This document shows positions 51,219 to 60,306 of a DNA stretch of 64,000 nucleotides, one piece after another. The stretch comes from SIG603 sp964370635 (GTDB lineage Bacteria; Bacillota; Clostridia; Oscillospirales; Acutalibacteraceae). A program made the translations under genes and the position numbers. Under the pieces are notes generated by a model that saw only the letters and a list, made by a program, of their open reading frames with translations, ran no database searches and had not been told where the DNA came from. Location of the stretch: assembly GCA_964370635.1 (NCBI GenBank), contig CAYJJU010000002.1:1-64000 (forward strand), read 5' to 3'. How positions within the stretch are numbered: the first letter of the stretch is position 1; the number at the start of each line of letters is the position of its first letter.

Positions 51219-52604
51219 TTATTTCATCTCAGCAAAATAGATTTTTGCTTTGTCTTGTAGCAGCTTAATGCATTCATCTGTATCTATTAAATCGGTCCTG
51301 TAGTAATCATAGGAGACAATTTCGCTAATTTCTATCATCAAGGTATTAAACATAAAAAACTGCCTTGTCGGATAGCTCGCAATCTCATCCATATATGTTA
51401 TCATTTTTTCACTAAAATACTCTTCTTGTCCCACCAATGTGACCTCAAGATATTTTTCAAGATTTCCCTTATTTATCGGTAAGAATGAATCAAACCTGTC
51501 GCCATCCCAATGCCCTTTTTTTTCATAGTCAAAAATTGTCCCTACTTTTTCACTTTCATATGTGCAGTACTTAATAAATTCCCACGCAAGCTCTGGATTT
51601 TCTGCATTTTTTGGTATGGCCATATTATCATATGTGTAAATAATATGCTCGCCTGTCGTTGAAACCATGGGATAAAGTTTGCTTGCATTTTCATAATCGC
51701 CCAAATACAGACTTATTTTATCATATAAGGTTACGAGTGGTATTTCTGCAAAATAAGTGCCGTCTTCAAACATATCATTTTCCTTATCGCTCTCTCCAAT
51801 TTCGGTGAGTGTGTTCATGTATGCCTTCATTGTTTCTAAATAATTTCTGAAATTTTCCGTGTCAAAGTTTGCCGTAAAATTTTCAAAATCTATACAGGCA
51901 TACATTTCTTCCAATAAAAATAGCATATACGACATCGCAGCGTCAACGTCTACTGATTTTAGTTCAGGAAATTTTCCACTTTCAATCAGTTCTTCATATG
52001 TATCCATAACGAATTTATAATCTACATCTTCAAGGCCTTCAAGGCTTATGCCGGCCGTGTTTAGCATATCGGTGTTAAATCGCATTGAGCCTGCGTCATA
52101 AAATCCAATTGGAATTGCAACCAATTCACCGCCTATTTCACCTGCCCTTATTACATTCATATAAAAGTCTTCTTCTATAAATGTTTCATCGTTTTCGATA
52201 TATTCGTTTAAATCCCAAAGAACATCACTCGGTGCAAAATCAGATATAATTTCAAAACCACCAAATATCAAGTCTGGTGCATCACCTGATATCAATCTTA
52301 TCCTTAAATCCGCTATATATTGTTGTTTTTCTAATATAGATTGTTCTGTAGCTCTCAAAGGGCTTGAGTTGGTTATAGTATCGCTTGCTACTATCTCAAC
52401 ATTTGGGTGAAGTTTCATAAATCCCTGTGCTAAATTCCACCAGTGACTGCTATCGTCAGCGCTTGCAAACGATGAAATCTCAAGCACGCCGGAAAGCTCT
52501 GTCCCCTCGGGGATAATTTCAAGCTTTGCCGTACTTGTGCCCGTACCACAGGCTACTAGGCTTATTAATGTTATGCTCAAAAGTATTGATATAAATTTTT
52601 TCAT
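51219..52604 (-). CDS. Tandem array member 1: family-1 extracellular solute-binding lipoprotein
   Basis: A 461-residue lipoprotein with lipobox LVAC (Cys19) and the T1 leader cassette TSTAKLEIIPEGTELSGVLE. The SBP family-1 core has WWNLAQGFMKLHPNVEIVAS, LISGDAPDLIFGGFEI, ENDETFIEEDFYMNVIRAGE, NPELAWEFIKYCTYESEKV and GDRFDSFLPINKGNLEKYL, and it ends LLQDKAKIYFAEMK. It should catch a solute, probably a carbohydrate, outside the membrane. It begins 13 bases after the stop of array member 2 with AAGGAGG upstream, and the Gfo/Idh/MocA gene follows 22 bases later. No permease or ATPase adjoins it. Confidence 0.9.
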   Translation of the reverse strand: MKKFISILLSITLISLVACGTGTSTAKLEIIPEGTELSGVLEISSFASADDSSHWWNLAQGFMKLHPNVEIVASDTITNSSPLRATEQSILEKQQYIADLRIRLISGDAPDLIFGGFEIISDFAPSDVLWDLNEYIENDETFIEEDFYMNVIRAGEIGGELVAIPIGFYDAGSMRFNTDMLNTAGISLEGLEDVDYKFVMDTYEELIESGKFPELKSVDVDAAMSYMLFLLEEMYACIDFENFTANFDTENFRNYLETMKAYMNTLTEIGESDKENDMFEDGTYFAEIPLVTLYDKISLYLGDYENASKLYPMVSTTGEHIIYTYDNMAIPKNAENPELAWEFIKYCTYESEKVGTIFDYEKKGHWDGDRFDSFLPINKGNLEKYLEVTLVGQEEYFSEKMITYMDEIASYPTRQFFMFNTLMIEISEIVSYDYYRTDLIDTDECIKLLQDKAKIYFAEMK

Positions 52605-52617
52605 AGATGTTTCCTCC

Positions 52618-53997
52618 TTACTCTATTTCTGCAAAATAAAGTTCTGTTCGTTCTTGAAGATTTTTCACACATTCGTCTTCACTTAGAAGTCCGTTATAAT
52701 AATCTTCAAAACTTGGGCCGAGTATAGCAAACAGGTTTCCAAAATAATAATACTGCTTAACAATTAAATCTGTGCCCATAGATGTAACAGCCAAAAACTT
52801 TTCTTTATAATCGTCAGGGTATCCTATCATTGTGACATCAAGGTATTTCTCAAAATTATTTTTATTGATTGGTATGCTCCCTGAAAACCTATCCCCATCC
52901 CAATGCCCGACCTTTTCATAATCATAAAATGTCGCCACTTTTTCGCTCTCATATGCACAGTATTTTATAAACTCCCATGCAAGTGCAGGATTTTTTGCGT
53001 CTTTTGGTATGCTCATACTCGAGCTTACAACAATATAATGATCCCCTGCAGATGAGACTAGCGGATATGGCTTGCTCTCTTTATCCGTTTCAATTAAAAA
53101 TCTTTCTACATCTTGATAAACTGTTGGATGTACAAACTCAATTAAATATGTGTCATCTTCAAAAAGTTCATATACATTGCTAATTTCTACCCATTTTTCA
53201 CTGGTACTGCCTCCATAGTCTTTCATTGTGACTAGATAATTCCTAAAATTTTCAGTATCGAAATTTGCTGTCAAGCTTTCCATATCAAAGCACGAATAAA
53301 ATTCATCATATAAAAATAAAGTATTTCCATAACCGCCATTTCTGTCGATAGATTTAAGCTCAGGAAATTTTCCACTGTCCAAAACTTTATTATAAATTTC
53401 AAAAACTAGTTGATAATCGACAACTTGTACAGCTTCTAAATCCACACCCGAAGCCTCTACCATATCTTTATTAAATTTTATATGTATTCCTGAAAAAAGA
53501 GTAGAAAACGAGGCTAGAGTGCCTCCTAATTCACCCGATTTTATGACATTCATATAAAAATCTTCTTCTTTAAATGTTTCATCGTTTTCTACGTACTCGT
53601 TTAAATCTGCAAGTAGTCCGCTTGTGGAAAAATCAGATATATTATCTAAATCATCATATATAATATCTGGAGCATCCCCTGCCATGAGTTTTACCCTTAA
53701 ATCTGATATATAATGCTCCATCATCAAAACACTTTCGTCGTATTCTCTTGTAAGGTCAAAACTTATTCCATTGTCGTTATGAATAATTTCGACATTTGGA
53801 TGCAAATCCATAAACCCAGTTGCAAGGCTCCACCATCCAGAACCCTCGCGCGGTGCATTTGCTGATGAAATCTCAAGCACCCCTGAAAGCTCTGTCCCCT
53901 GTGGAATAATTTCAAGCTTTGCCGTACTTGTGCCCGTGCTACAGGCGACTAGTAAAATTAAATTTATACTTAAAAATAGTGATATAATCTTTTTCAT
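52618..53997 (-). CDS. Tandem array member 2: family-1 extracellular solute-binding lipoprotein
   Basis: A 459-residue lipoprotein, lipobox LVAC (Cys19), T1 leader cassette (TSTAKLEIIPQGTELSGVLE). The core follows the same plan as member 1: WWSLATGFMDLHPNVEIIHN, LMAGDAPDIIYDDLD, ENDETFKEEDFYMNVIKSGE, NPALAWEFIKYCAYESEKV and GDRFSGSIPINKNNFEKYL, ending LQERTELYFAEIE. The likely ligand-facing part between about residues 150 and 330 differs strongly from member 1. GAGGAGGG precedes the ATG, and only 13 bases separate it from member 1, so these two are co-translated. A composite repeat lies upstream. Confidence 0.9.
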   Translation of the reverse strand: MKKIISLFLSINLILLVACSTGTSTAKLEIIPQGTELSGVLEISSANAPREGSGWWSLATGFMDLHPNVEIIHNDNGISFDLTREYDESVLMMEHYISDLRVKLMAGDAPDIIYDDLDNISDFSTSGLLADLNEYVENDETFKEEDFYMNVIKSGELGGTLASFSTLFSGIHIKFNKDMVEASGVDLEAVQVVDYQLVFEIYNKVLDSGKFPELKSIDRNGGYGNTLFLYDEFYSCFDMESLTANFDTENFRNYLVTMKDYGGSTSEKWVEISNVYELFEDDTYLIEFVHPTVYQDVERFLIETDKESKPYPLVSSAGDHYIVVSSSMSIPKDAKNPALAWEFIKYCAYESEKVATFYDYEKVGHWDGDRFSGSIPINKNNFEKYLDVTMIGYPDDYKEKFLAVTSMGTDLIVKQYYYFGNLFAILGPSFEDYYNGLLSEDECVKNLQERTELYFAEIE

Positions 53998-54013
53998 AAT
54001 ATAACCCTCCTCC

Positions 54014-54162
54014 TCTGTTTTACGAAACTCTCACGGGCGGCCACTGACCGCCCCTACAATGAAACCGCGGTTTTGACAAATATAATCAAAAAATGCGAAG
54101 CATTTCGCCACAACTTTTCACTCTTCCCTTTTCACTCTTCACTAAAAAATGCTACGCATTTT
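54014..54162. repeat. Composite intergenic repeat, array copy a
   Basis: Modules in order on the plus strand: GGGCGGCCACTGACCGCCC hairpin, CTACAATGAAACCGCGG, AAATGCGAAGCATTT, a CTTTTCACTCTTCCCTTTTC heptad-like stretch, then the palindrome AAAAAATGCTACGCATTTTT abutting the stop codon of array member 3. Confidence 0.8.
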
Positions 54163-55587
54163 TCACCCTATCTCGCCAAAATATATGTCCGTTCTGTCTT
54201 GTAGCGCTTTTATACATTCGTCTAAACTAATTAAGTCGTCAAAGTATTCATATATAGTCTCATTATTTGTTAGTGCAAGCTGATGAAATGATAAATCCAG
54301 ATTTAACTTCAACTCACCCATCTCTTCAAGAAGCACTTTAAACTCCTGTGCATACTCTTCCTTATAGCCATTAAATGTTTTATCTATATACTTTTCGGCA
54401 TTTGCTTTGTTTATAGGTATAGCGTCAAAAAATCTATCTCCATTCCAAAGGCCACTGTCAACATACCTTTCTACCTTTTCGCTTTCTGCTATGCAGTATT
54501 TAATGAACTCCCACGAAAGTGCAGCGTTTTTTGTGGTTGACGGTATGCTCATATAGGGTCTTCCCGATATAGTGAGTTCGCCGCTTGATGAGAGCATTGG
54601 ATATGCCCTTGTTGCGTTTTCGTGCTCTATCACTGATGAGACAGAGAAAAAATCTTCGCCTGTAAGTATCTCTGCAAAATATGTCTCGTCTCCCAAAATA
54701 TTTATAATCATTCCTCTAGTTATATTGCCCCTAGGCGTAGGCGAGGCGTTATAGTTATACACTGTTTCCAAGCAATCTCTAAAAGTCGGTGTGTCAAAAT
54801 TTGCAGTGTTATTTTCTAAGTCAAAACTAGCGATATATTCTGAGCGCATACCAAGTTGCTTACCCCAAGCTCCGTACTTGTCTATATATTTTAGTGCTTT
54901 AAATTCGCCGTTTGCCACCGCCTTGTTATATACATCATAAACAAACTCATAGTCTGCTATTTCTATAGCTTCGGGGTCTACTCCCACCGACTCTAAAATC
55001 TCGACATTAAATCTATAGTAAGCATTTGGGAGAAAAGTTGTCGGCATTTTGTAAAGACCTCCATAATTTTCCGCCGCCTCAAATACATTTGTAAAATAAT
55101 CTTCCTTATTAAAGGTTTCATCACTTTCCATAAAAGAATATAAATCTGCAAGAAGTCCACTCTTTGCAATTTCAGAGGCAAAATCAAAATTTCCAATTAT
55201 TAAATCAGGTCCTTCTCCTGCCGCTAAATCAATCTTTAACTTATTAGAATAACTTAAATAATCTAAATTTGAGTTATCCGTTTCATTTCCAATATCCGAG
55301 TTATCTTCAATAATTTCCCCATTTAATATAATTTTCACATTAGGGTGAAGTTCTTTAAAGCCTAGTATTAAGTCATACCAAGTAGCTCCATCGCCCCCAC
55401 TATAGGCAGAAATTTCAAGAGTACCCGAAAAACCGTCCTCTGTAATTTTAAATTCGTCTTCTGTAATTTCTTCATTTTCCGTATCAGTCATAGTCATATG
55501 CGCCGAATAAATATCGGCCTGCTCATCACTGCATGCGACTAGCAAAATTAAACTTATGCTTAAAAATAGTGATATAAATTTTTTCAT
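54163..55587 (-). CDS. Tandem array member 3: family-1 extracellular solute-binding lipoprotein
   Basis: A 474-residue lipoprotein, lipobox LVAC (Cys19), with the T2 leader cassette (SDEQADIYSAHMTM, then an acidic TDTENEEITEDEFK stretch). The core reads WYDLILGFKELHPNVKIILN, LAAGEGPDLIIGNFDF, ESDETFNKEDYFTNVFEAAE, NAALSWEFIKYCIAESEKV and GDRFFDAIPINKANAEKYI, ending LQDRTDIYFGEIG. Its leader is shared with member 8, but its core groups with members 1, 2, 4 and 5. AAGGAGG precedes the ATG, 13 bases after the stop of member 4. Confidence 0.9.
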   Translation of the reverse strand: MKKFISLFLSISLILLVACSDEQADIYSAHMTMTDTENEEITEDEFKITEDGFSGTLEISAYSGGDGATWYDLILGFKELHPNVKIILNGEIIEDNSDIGNETDNSNLDYLSYSNKLKIDLAAGEGPDLIIGNFDFASEIAKSGLLADLYSFMESDETFNKEDYFTNVFEAAENYGGLYKMPTTFLPNAYYRFNVEILESVGVDPEAIEIADYEFVYDVYNKAVANGEFKALKYIDKYGAWGKQLGMRSEYIASFDLENNTANFDTPTFRDCLETVYNYNASPTPRGNITRGMIINILGDETYFAEILTGEDFFSVSSVIEHENATRAYPMLSSSGELTISGRPYMSIPSTTKNAALSWEFIKYCIAESEKVERYVDSGLWNGDRFFDAIPINKANAEKYIDKTFNGYKEEYAQEFKVLLEEMGELKLNLDLSFHQLALTNNETIYEYFDDLISLDECIKALQDRTDIYFGEIG

Positions 55588-55600
55588 AGATGCTTCCTCC

Positions 55601-57007
55601 TTACTCTATTTCTGCAAAATAAAGTTCTGTCCTGTTCTCTAAGGCTTGGATGCATTCGTCTAGGCTCATCAGCCCGTCAAGATAATCCTCAATTATTTTA
55701 TTATTTGTATCAAAAAGACTTTGGAATCTTTGTGACACTGTAAAGGGTAAAGTTTCTATAAGTTTCAAATATTCATCAAATTCGTCTGCTGTTTCCTGTG
55801 AAAAACCCAGCATTGATGCCTCTGCATATTTTTGCGCATTGTTTTTATTGATAGGAATATTTAGATTAAACCTATCGCCGTTCCATTTACCTACGTTTTC
55901 ATAATCGGTATAAGTCGTCACTTTTTCGCTCTCATATATGCAGTACTTTATAAATTCCCACGCAAGTTCAGGATTTTTTGCGCTTGTCGGTATGCTCAAA
56001 TTGGGACTTGTTACCACAAAATAATCACCATTTGACGCCATGCTCGGATATGCTTTAGTCGCATTTTCCTTTTCCATTGTTAAATAAGATATACTATCGC
56101 CAGAAATTCTCATAATCATTTCTTCCATAAAATAAGTGTTATCGGAAAGTAACACTCCTTCTTCGGTGGCATAGAAAATTCCGTCGGGAGTAGGGGAATT
56201 ATTATAGTCATTCATAACGCTGAGATAGTTTCTAAAATTTTCTGTATCGAAATTTGCAGACATGCTATCCATATCAAAACAAGCCTCGTACTCCGCACTT
56301 CTAAACAGCGTTTTGCCAGCATATCCCTCTTTATCTACATACTGTAAATCTGGAATTTCTCCGCTTTTCACCGCCTTATTAAATGTGTCCATAACAAACT
56401 TATAGTCGACACTTGTTATTTCCTCTTCGCTTATACCTGCGGCCTTGAGAATGTCGGTGTTAAATCTATAGAATGTGGTATTGAAAGTGCTTGGCATTCT
56501 ATATAATTTTCCACCAATCTCCACAGCCTCTATGACATTCATAAAATAATCTTCTTCTATAAAAGTTTCATCATTTTCCATAAATTTATTTAAGTCCATA
56601 AGCACGCCACTTGGCGCAAGCGATGAAAATAAATCCTTAGGCTCAAACAAAATATCCGGTACGTCGCCAGATACAAACTTCACCTTTAACTGTTCTACAT
56701 ATTGCTCTTCCATTAAAATTATTTCTTCCGCAGTTTCAAAACCTGTAATTCCACTTGTTTGGGTTATTATTTCTACATTTGGGTGAAGTTCTGTAAATCC
56801 TTTTACGAGAGGTGACCACCCCGAATATTCGCTTTCACCTAGCATGGAAGATAGATGAAGAGTGCCCGAAAGCTCGGTTTCGTTCTCACTGTCACCCGCA
56901 AAAGTTGTACTTTCCATATCCTCAGAATAAATCTCGGTACTCTGGTCGGTGCAGGATATTAATGTAATTAAAGTTAGACATAGTATTATTGATATAAATT
57001 TTTTCAT
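55601..57007 (-). CDS. Tandem array member 4: family-1 extracellular solute-binding lipoprotein
   Basis: The ATG at 57007 is chosen (GAGGG 7 bases upstream; the 19-codon extension to 57064 is translated intergenic repeat), giving 468 residues. Lipobox LISC (Cys19) with the T3 leader cassette (TDQSTEIYSEDMES). The core has WSPLVKGFTELHPNVEIITQ, FVSGDVPDILFEPKDL, ENDETFIEEDYFMNVIEAVE, NPELAWEFIKYCIYESEKV and GDRFNLNIPINKNNAQKYA, ending LENRTELYFAEIE. It is coupled to member 3 by a 13-base spacer; upstream lies a composite repeat. Confidence 0.9.
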   Translation of the reverse strand: MKKFISIILCLTLITLISCTDQSTEIYSEDMESTTFAGDSENETELSGTLHLSSMLGESEYSGWSPLVKGFTELHPNVEIITQTSGITGFETAEEIILMEEQYVEQLKVKFVSGDVPDILFEPKDLFSSLAPSGVLMDLNKFMENDETFIEEDYFMNVIEAVEIGGKLYRMPSTFNTTFYRFNTDILKAAGISEEEITSVDYKFVMDTFNKAVKSGEIPDLQYVDKEGYAGKTLFRSAEYEACFDMDSMSANFDTENFRNYLSVMNDYNNSPTPDGIFYATEEGVLLSDNTYFMEEMIMRISGDSISYLTMEKENATKAYPSMASNGDYFVVTSPNLSIPTSAKNPELAWEFIKYCIYESEKVTTYTDYENVGKWNGDRFNLNIPINKNNAQKYAEASMLGFSQETADEFDEYLKLIETLPFTVSQRFQSLFDTNNKIIEDYLDGLMSLDECIQALENRTELYFAEIE

Positions 57008-57019
57008 ATTATAACCCTC

Positions 57020-57152
57020 ATTTGTTTTGTGGAAACACCGCGGTTTTGTCAAATATTTAATCAAAAAATCCGCAGGATTTTCACCTCAATTAATAATTAT
57101 TAACTATTAATTATTAATTAAATGCGAAGCATTTCTCCATAACTCTCAACTA
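57020..57152. repeat. Composite intergenic repeat, array copy b
   Basis: Contains GGAAACACCGCGGTTTTGTC, TCCGCAGGATTTTCACCTC, TAATTATTAACTATTAATTA and AAATGCGAAGCATTT, then CTCAACTACTAAGAG next to the stop of member 5. It lacks the GC-rich module of copies c and d. Confidence 0.8.
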
Positions 57153-58574
57153 CTAAGAGTTTTCCGCAAAATAAATCTCCGCCCTTTCCTGCATGGCTTC
57201 TGCGCACTCCTCTGCTGTCATTAGGCCGTTATAAAAGTCCATGTGAAGCTCGTTAAGTGGTGTCATTAGTTGTGAAAAATTAAAGTTTGCTCTTATGGGG
57301 TTTGTGAGCACTTCGTTTACGTATAAAATGAAATTATCTATACTCTCTTCGCTCGCACCGTATTCTGCCCCCATGTATTTGTGGTAATTTTCAAGATTTT
57401 TGCGATTTATCGGTATAGATCCTACAAATTTTAAACCGTCGTTATGGCCTTCTTCGTCGACGAACATCGGAGAGTCGTTTTCGGCCATCAAATATTTTAC
57501 AAATTCCCATGTTAAATCGGGACTTTTTGCATTTGCAGGTATAGACACACTTGCGGTCGTTCCCACGGTAATTTCTCCGTTTATGGTCGACACCGGATAT
57601 GCCTTTGAGGCATTTTCAGACTCTCCCATTAAATACTCGTGATTATGTTGGGTGGGTTTTACTCCCTCTACTAAAATATCGTGAGCATCAAAAAGTGAGG
57701 GAATTTCATAGACTTCAAAGAAGCCAAAAGGCGCGCCTATGCTTTCGTAGCGACTTGTAGTGTTTAAGTATTCTATAAATTCGGGCGAATTAAAGCTTAC
57801 TTCCATCTTGTCGGCATTAAAGCTTGATGCATAACTTTCGTCGGTGAACATAGATTTACCTGTCATTTCCTCACGATTTATATACTGAAGACTTGTAAAT
57901 TCGCCACTATTTAAGGCATTAAAATATAAGTCGTACAAGAAATTATAGTCCACTGTTTTTATAGAGCTTTCGTCAATCTCAAAAAATTCTAAAACATCTT
58001 GCCTAATTCTAACCGAGGAAAAATCAAACTCTAGCGGAAAATTATATAAGCCTCCGTTTATTTCTTGCGCCTTTATGACATTCATAAAGTAGTCCTCTTT
58101 AATAAATGTCGTGTCATTTTCTATAAACTCGTTTATATCATACAGTAAATCACCTGCAATAAATTCAGTCCCGTCAGAGCTTCCAAGACTTATTATAAGG
58201 TCAGGCGCATCGCCCGAGTTCATTTTAACCGCCAAGTCGTCTTGATATTTTTCAATAGCAATCATGGCTTCTTCAACAGAAAGCTTGTCAAGCTCTACTG
58301 CCGTGTCGTTTGTTTCAATTTTTACATTAGGATGAATTTTTTGAAATTCTTCTGCCATGCGGTACCAAGAAAATCCGTCGGGCGCATGTAGGAAAGAAAT
58401 GTTTATTGTGCCAGAAAGTGTGCTGTCGGTGTCGCTGTCACCACTTTCTGATACCACATCGCCCCCTTGCTCAGCACTTCCCATGTTCTCAAAATAAATC
58501 TGGGCACTTTGGTCGGTGCAAGACATTAATGTAATTAAACTTAAGATTAAAATTAAAGATACTATTTTTTTCAT
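57153..58574 (-). CDS. Tandem array member 5: family-1 extracellular solute-binding lipoprotein
   Basis: A 473-residue lipoprotein, lipobox LMSC (Cys19), T3 leader cassette (TDQSAQIYFENMGS) followed by an acidic Ser/Asp/Gly linker. The core reads WYRMAEEFQKIHPNVKIETN, MNSGDAPDLIISLGS, ENDTTFIKEDYFMNVIKAQE and LTWEFVKYLMAENDSPMF, ending MQERAEIYFAENS. It is the most divergent full-length core of the array: the GDRF motif is GLKFVGSIPINRKNLENYH. GAGGAGG lies 9 bases upstream of the ATG. Composite repeats lie on both sides, so it may be transcribed separately. Confidence 0.9.
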   Translation of the reverse strand: MKKIVSLILILSLITLMSCTDQSAQIYFENMGSAEQGGDVVSESGDSDTDSTLSGTINISFLHAPDGFSWYRMAEEFQKIHPNVKIETNDTAVELDKLSVEEAMIAIEKYQDDLAVKMNSGDAPDLIISLGSSDGTEFIAGDLLYDINEFIENDTTFIKEDYFMNVIKAQEINGGLYNFPLEFDFSSVRIRQDVLEFFEIDESSIKTVDYNFLYDLYFNALNSGEFTSLQYINREEMTGKSMFTDESYASSFNADKMEVSFNSPEFIEYLNTTSRYESIGAPFGFFEVYEIPSLFDAHDILVEGVKPTQHNHEYLMGESENASKAYPVSTINGEITVGTTASVSIPANAKSPDLTWEFVKYLMAENDSPMFVDEEGHNDGLKFVGSIPINRKNLENYHKYMGAEYGASEESIDNFILYVNEVLTNPIRANFNFSQLMTPLNELHMDFYNGLMTAEECAEAMQERAEIYFAENS

Positions 58575-58588
58575 AACACTTTCCTCCT

Positions 58589-58757
58589 CTGTTTTACGGA
58601 AACCCTGCGGGCGACGAAACGTCGCCCCTACAATGAAACCGCGGTTTTGTCAAATATATAATTCAAAAATCCGCAGGATTTTCACCTCAATTAATAATTA
58701 TTAACTATTAATTATTAATTAAATGCAAAGCATTTCGCCATAACTCTCAACTCTCAA
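58589..58757. repeat. Composite intergenic repeat, array copy c
   Basis: Full version: CTGCGGGCGACGAAACGTCG (hairpin GGGCGAC/GTCGCCC), CTACAATGAAACCGCGG, TCCGCAGGATTTTCACCTC, the TAATTATTAACTATTAATTA stretch, AAATGCAAAGCATTT and CTCAACTCTCAACTAC. Confidence 0.82.
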
Positions 58758-58760
58758 CTA

Positions 58761-60128
58761 CTAAGAGTTTTCCCCCATATAAATCTCCGCTCTTTCTTGC
58801 ATGGTTTTTGCTGCCTCCTCTGCGGTGATATGTCCGTTAAAAAAATCAGCTAAAATATGACCTATACTATTTGAAAGTTCATAGTCCATTATTTGTGCGG
58901 CAATTTCATTTTCTAAATCTCGGTAGACATTCTCAAAATAATCTTTCAAAACTTCCTCCGATGCACCCTCTAAATACGCCTCGAAAAACGTTTCAAAATT
59001 GCCTTTATTTATTGGTATATTGTTTTCAAATCTATCTCCATCATGTTTTCCTATATGAGTCCAGTAAGTATTTATTGTCTCACTTTCTTCTATACAGTAT
59101 TTAATAAATTCCCATGCAAGTTCGGGGTTTTTTGCCGCTGTGGGTATAGACATGCTAGTTGCATTTACGTATAGATGACCATTTGATGATAAAATTGGAA
59201 GATGTTCTGTGACATTTTGTTGTTGTTTAGCAGTTTTTAATGCATTAAGAGAGCCATTAAAAAGACCTTCTGCAAAATGCGAATTTGTTTCAAATAGTTC
59301 CTCGGGTCCGTCGACATAAAAAGCACCGTGTATTTCCTCTCCTGGTATATATTCCATCGATGCACGTAAAGCATCTATAAACTCAGGGTTGTCAAAATTT
59401 ATTTCCATAGTTTCATTGTCGATACACGCCTCTACTTCTAAAGCATGCAAAAATGTGTTTCCCTCTCGCCCCTCACGGCCAAGATATTTTATTTCAGGGA
59501 ATTTTCCGCTATCTATAATTTTGTCGAGAGTATCAAAAAGAAATTTATAATCAAAACCATTTAACTCACTCACATCTATCTGAAGTTCGTCCATAACATC
59601 CTGCCTAAACCTAAAAACATCATAAGAAAAGTGTGTGGGATATTTATATAACTCCCCCTTAATTTCATGCGCTTCAATTACATTTTCAAAATAATCTTCT
59701 CTTACATACTCGGGGTCACTGTCCATAAATTCGTTTAAATCAAAAATCAACCCCGATACGCTGGCAGTTTCAACAAGTCCGCTTGAATCGTAAATTAAAT
59801 CAGGTGCGTCACCGCTTGCTAGGCGCACTTTTAAGTTATCTGCATATATTTGTGCTTCAATTTTAGATTCTTCCGTAACTTCCAAACTTGGAGATATCAT
59901 ATTATCGTTTACAATAATTTCCACATTAGGATGAAGTTCCATAAATCCCTGAGTCAACGGCCACCATCCGCTGACATCACTCGCACTTGATCTTGCCGAA
60001 ATTTCAAGCGCACCCGAAAGCTCCGTCCCCTCGGGGATAATTTCAATTTTTGCCGTGCCAGAGCCTGTGCCACATGCGACTAGGCTTATTAATACAATGC
60101 TTAATAATATTGATACAAATTTTTCCAT
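58761..60128 (-). CDS. Tandem array member 6: family-1 extracellular solute-binding lipoprotein
   Basis: A 455-residue lipoprotein, lipobox LVAC (Cys19), T1 leader cassette (GSGTAKIEIIPEGTELSGAL). It has the second core type of the array: DSDPEYVREDYFENVIEAHE, FRFRQDVMDELQIDVSEL, GKFPEIKYLGREGREG and DNETMEINFDNPEFIDAL. NPELAWEFIKYCIEESETI and GDRFENNIPINKGNFETFF follow, and it ends MQERAEIYMGENS. The start has GGAGGG 8 bases upstream and reads MEKF rather than MKKF. Leader and core types combine differently from members 1 and 2. Confidence 0.9.
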   Translation of the reverse strand: MEKFVSILLSIVLISLVACGTGSGTAKIEIIPEGTELSGALEISARSSASDVSGWWPLTQGFMELHPNVEIIVNDNMISPSLEVTEESKIEAQIYADNLKVRLASGDAPDLIYDSSGLVETASVSGLIFDLNEFMDSDPEYVREDYFENVIEAHEIKGELYKYPTHFSYDVFRFRQDVMDELQIDVSELNGFDYKFLFDTLDKIIDSGKFPEIKYLGREGREGNTFLHALEVEACIDNETMEINFDNPEFIDALRASMEYIPGEEIHGAFYVDGPEELFETNSHFAEGLFNGSLNALKTAKQQQNVTEHLPILSSNGHLYVNATSMSIPTAAKNPELAWEFIKYCIEESETINTYWTHIGKHDGDRFENNIPINKGNFETFFEAYLEGASEEVLKDYFENVYRDLENEIAAQIMDYELSNSIGHILADFFNGHITAEEAAKTMQERAEIYMGENS

Positions 60129-60144
60129 AATATATCCCTCCTTG

Positions 60145-60306
60145 TTTTACGGAAGCCCTGCGGGCGACGAAACGTCGCCCCTACAATGAAACCGCGGTTT
60201 TGTCAAATGTATAATCAAAAAATCCGCAGGATTTTCACCTCAATTATTAATTATTAACTATTAATTAAATGCGAAGCATTTCGCCATAACTCTCAACTCT
60301 CAACTA
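60145..60306. repeat. Composite intergenic repeat, array copy d
   Basis: Nearly identical to copy c: CCCTGCGGGCGACGAAACG, CTACAATGAAACCGCGG, TCCGCAGGATTTTCACCTC, a shorter TTAATTATTAACTATTAATT stretch, AAATGCGAAGCATTT and CTCAACTCTCAACTAC. Confidence 0.82.
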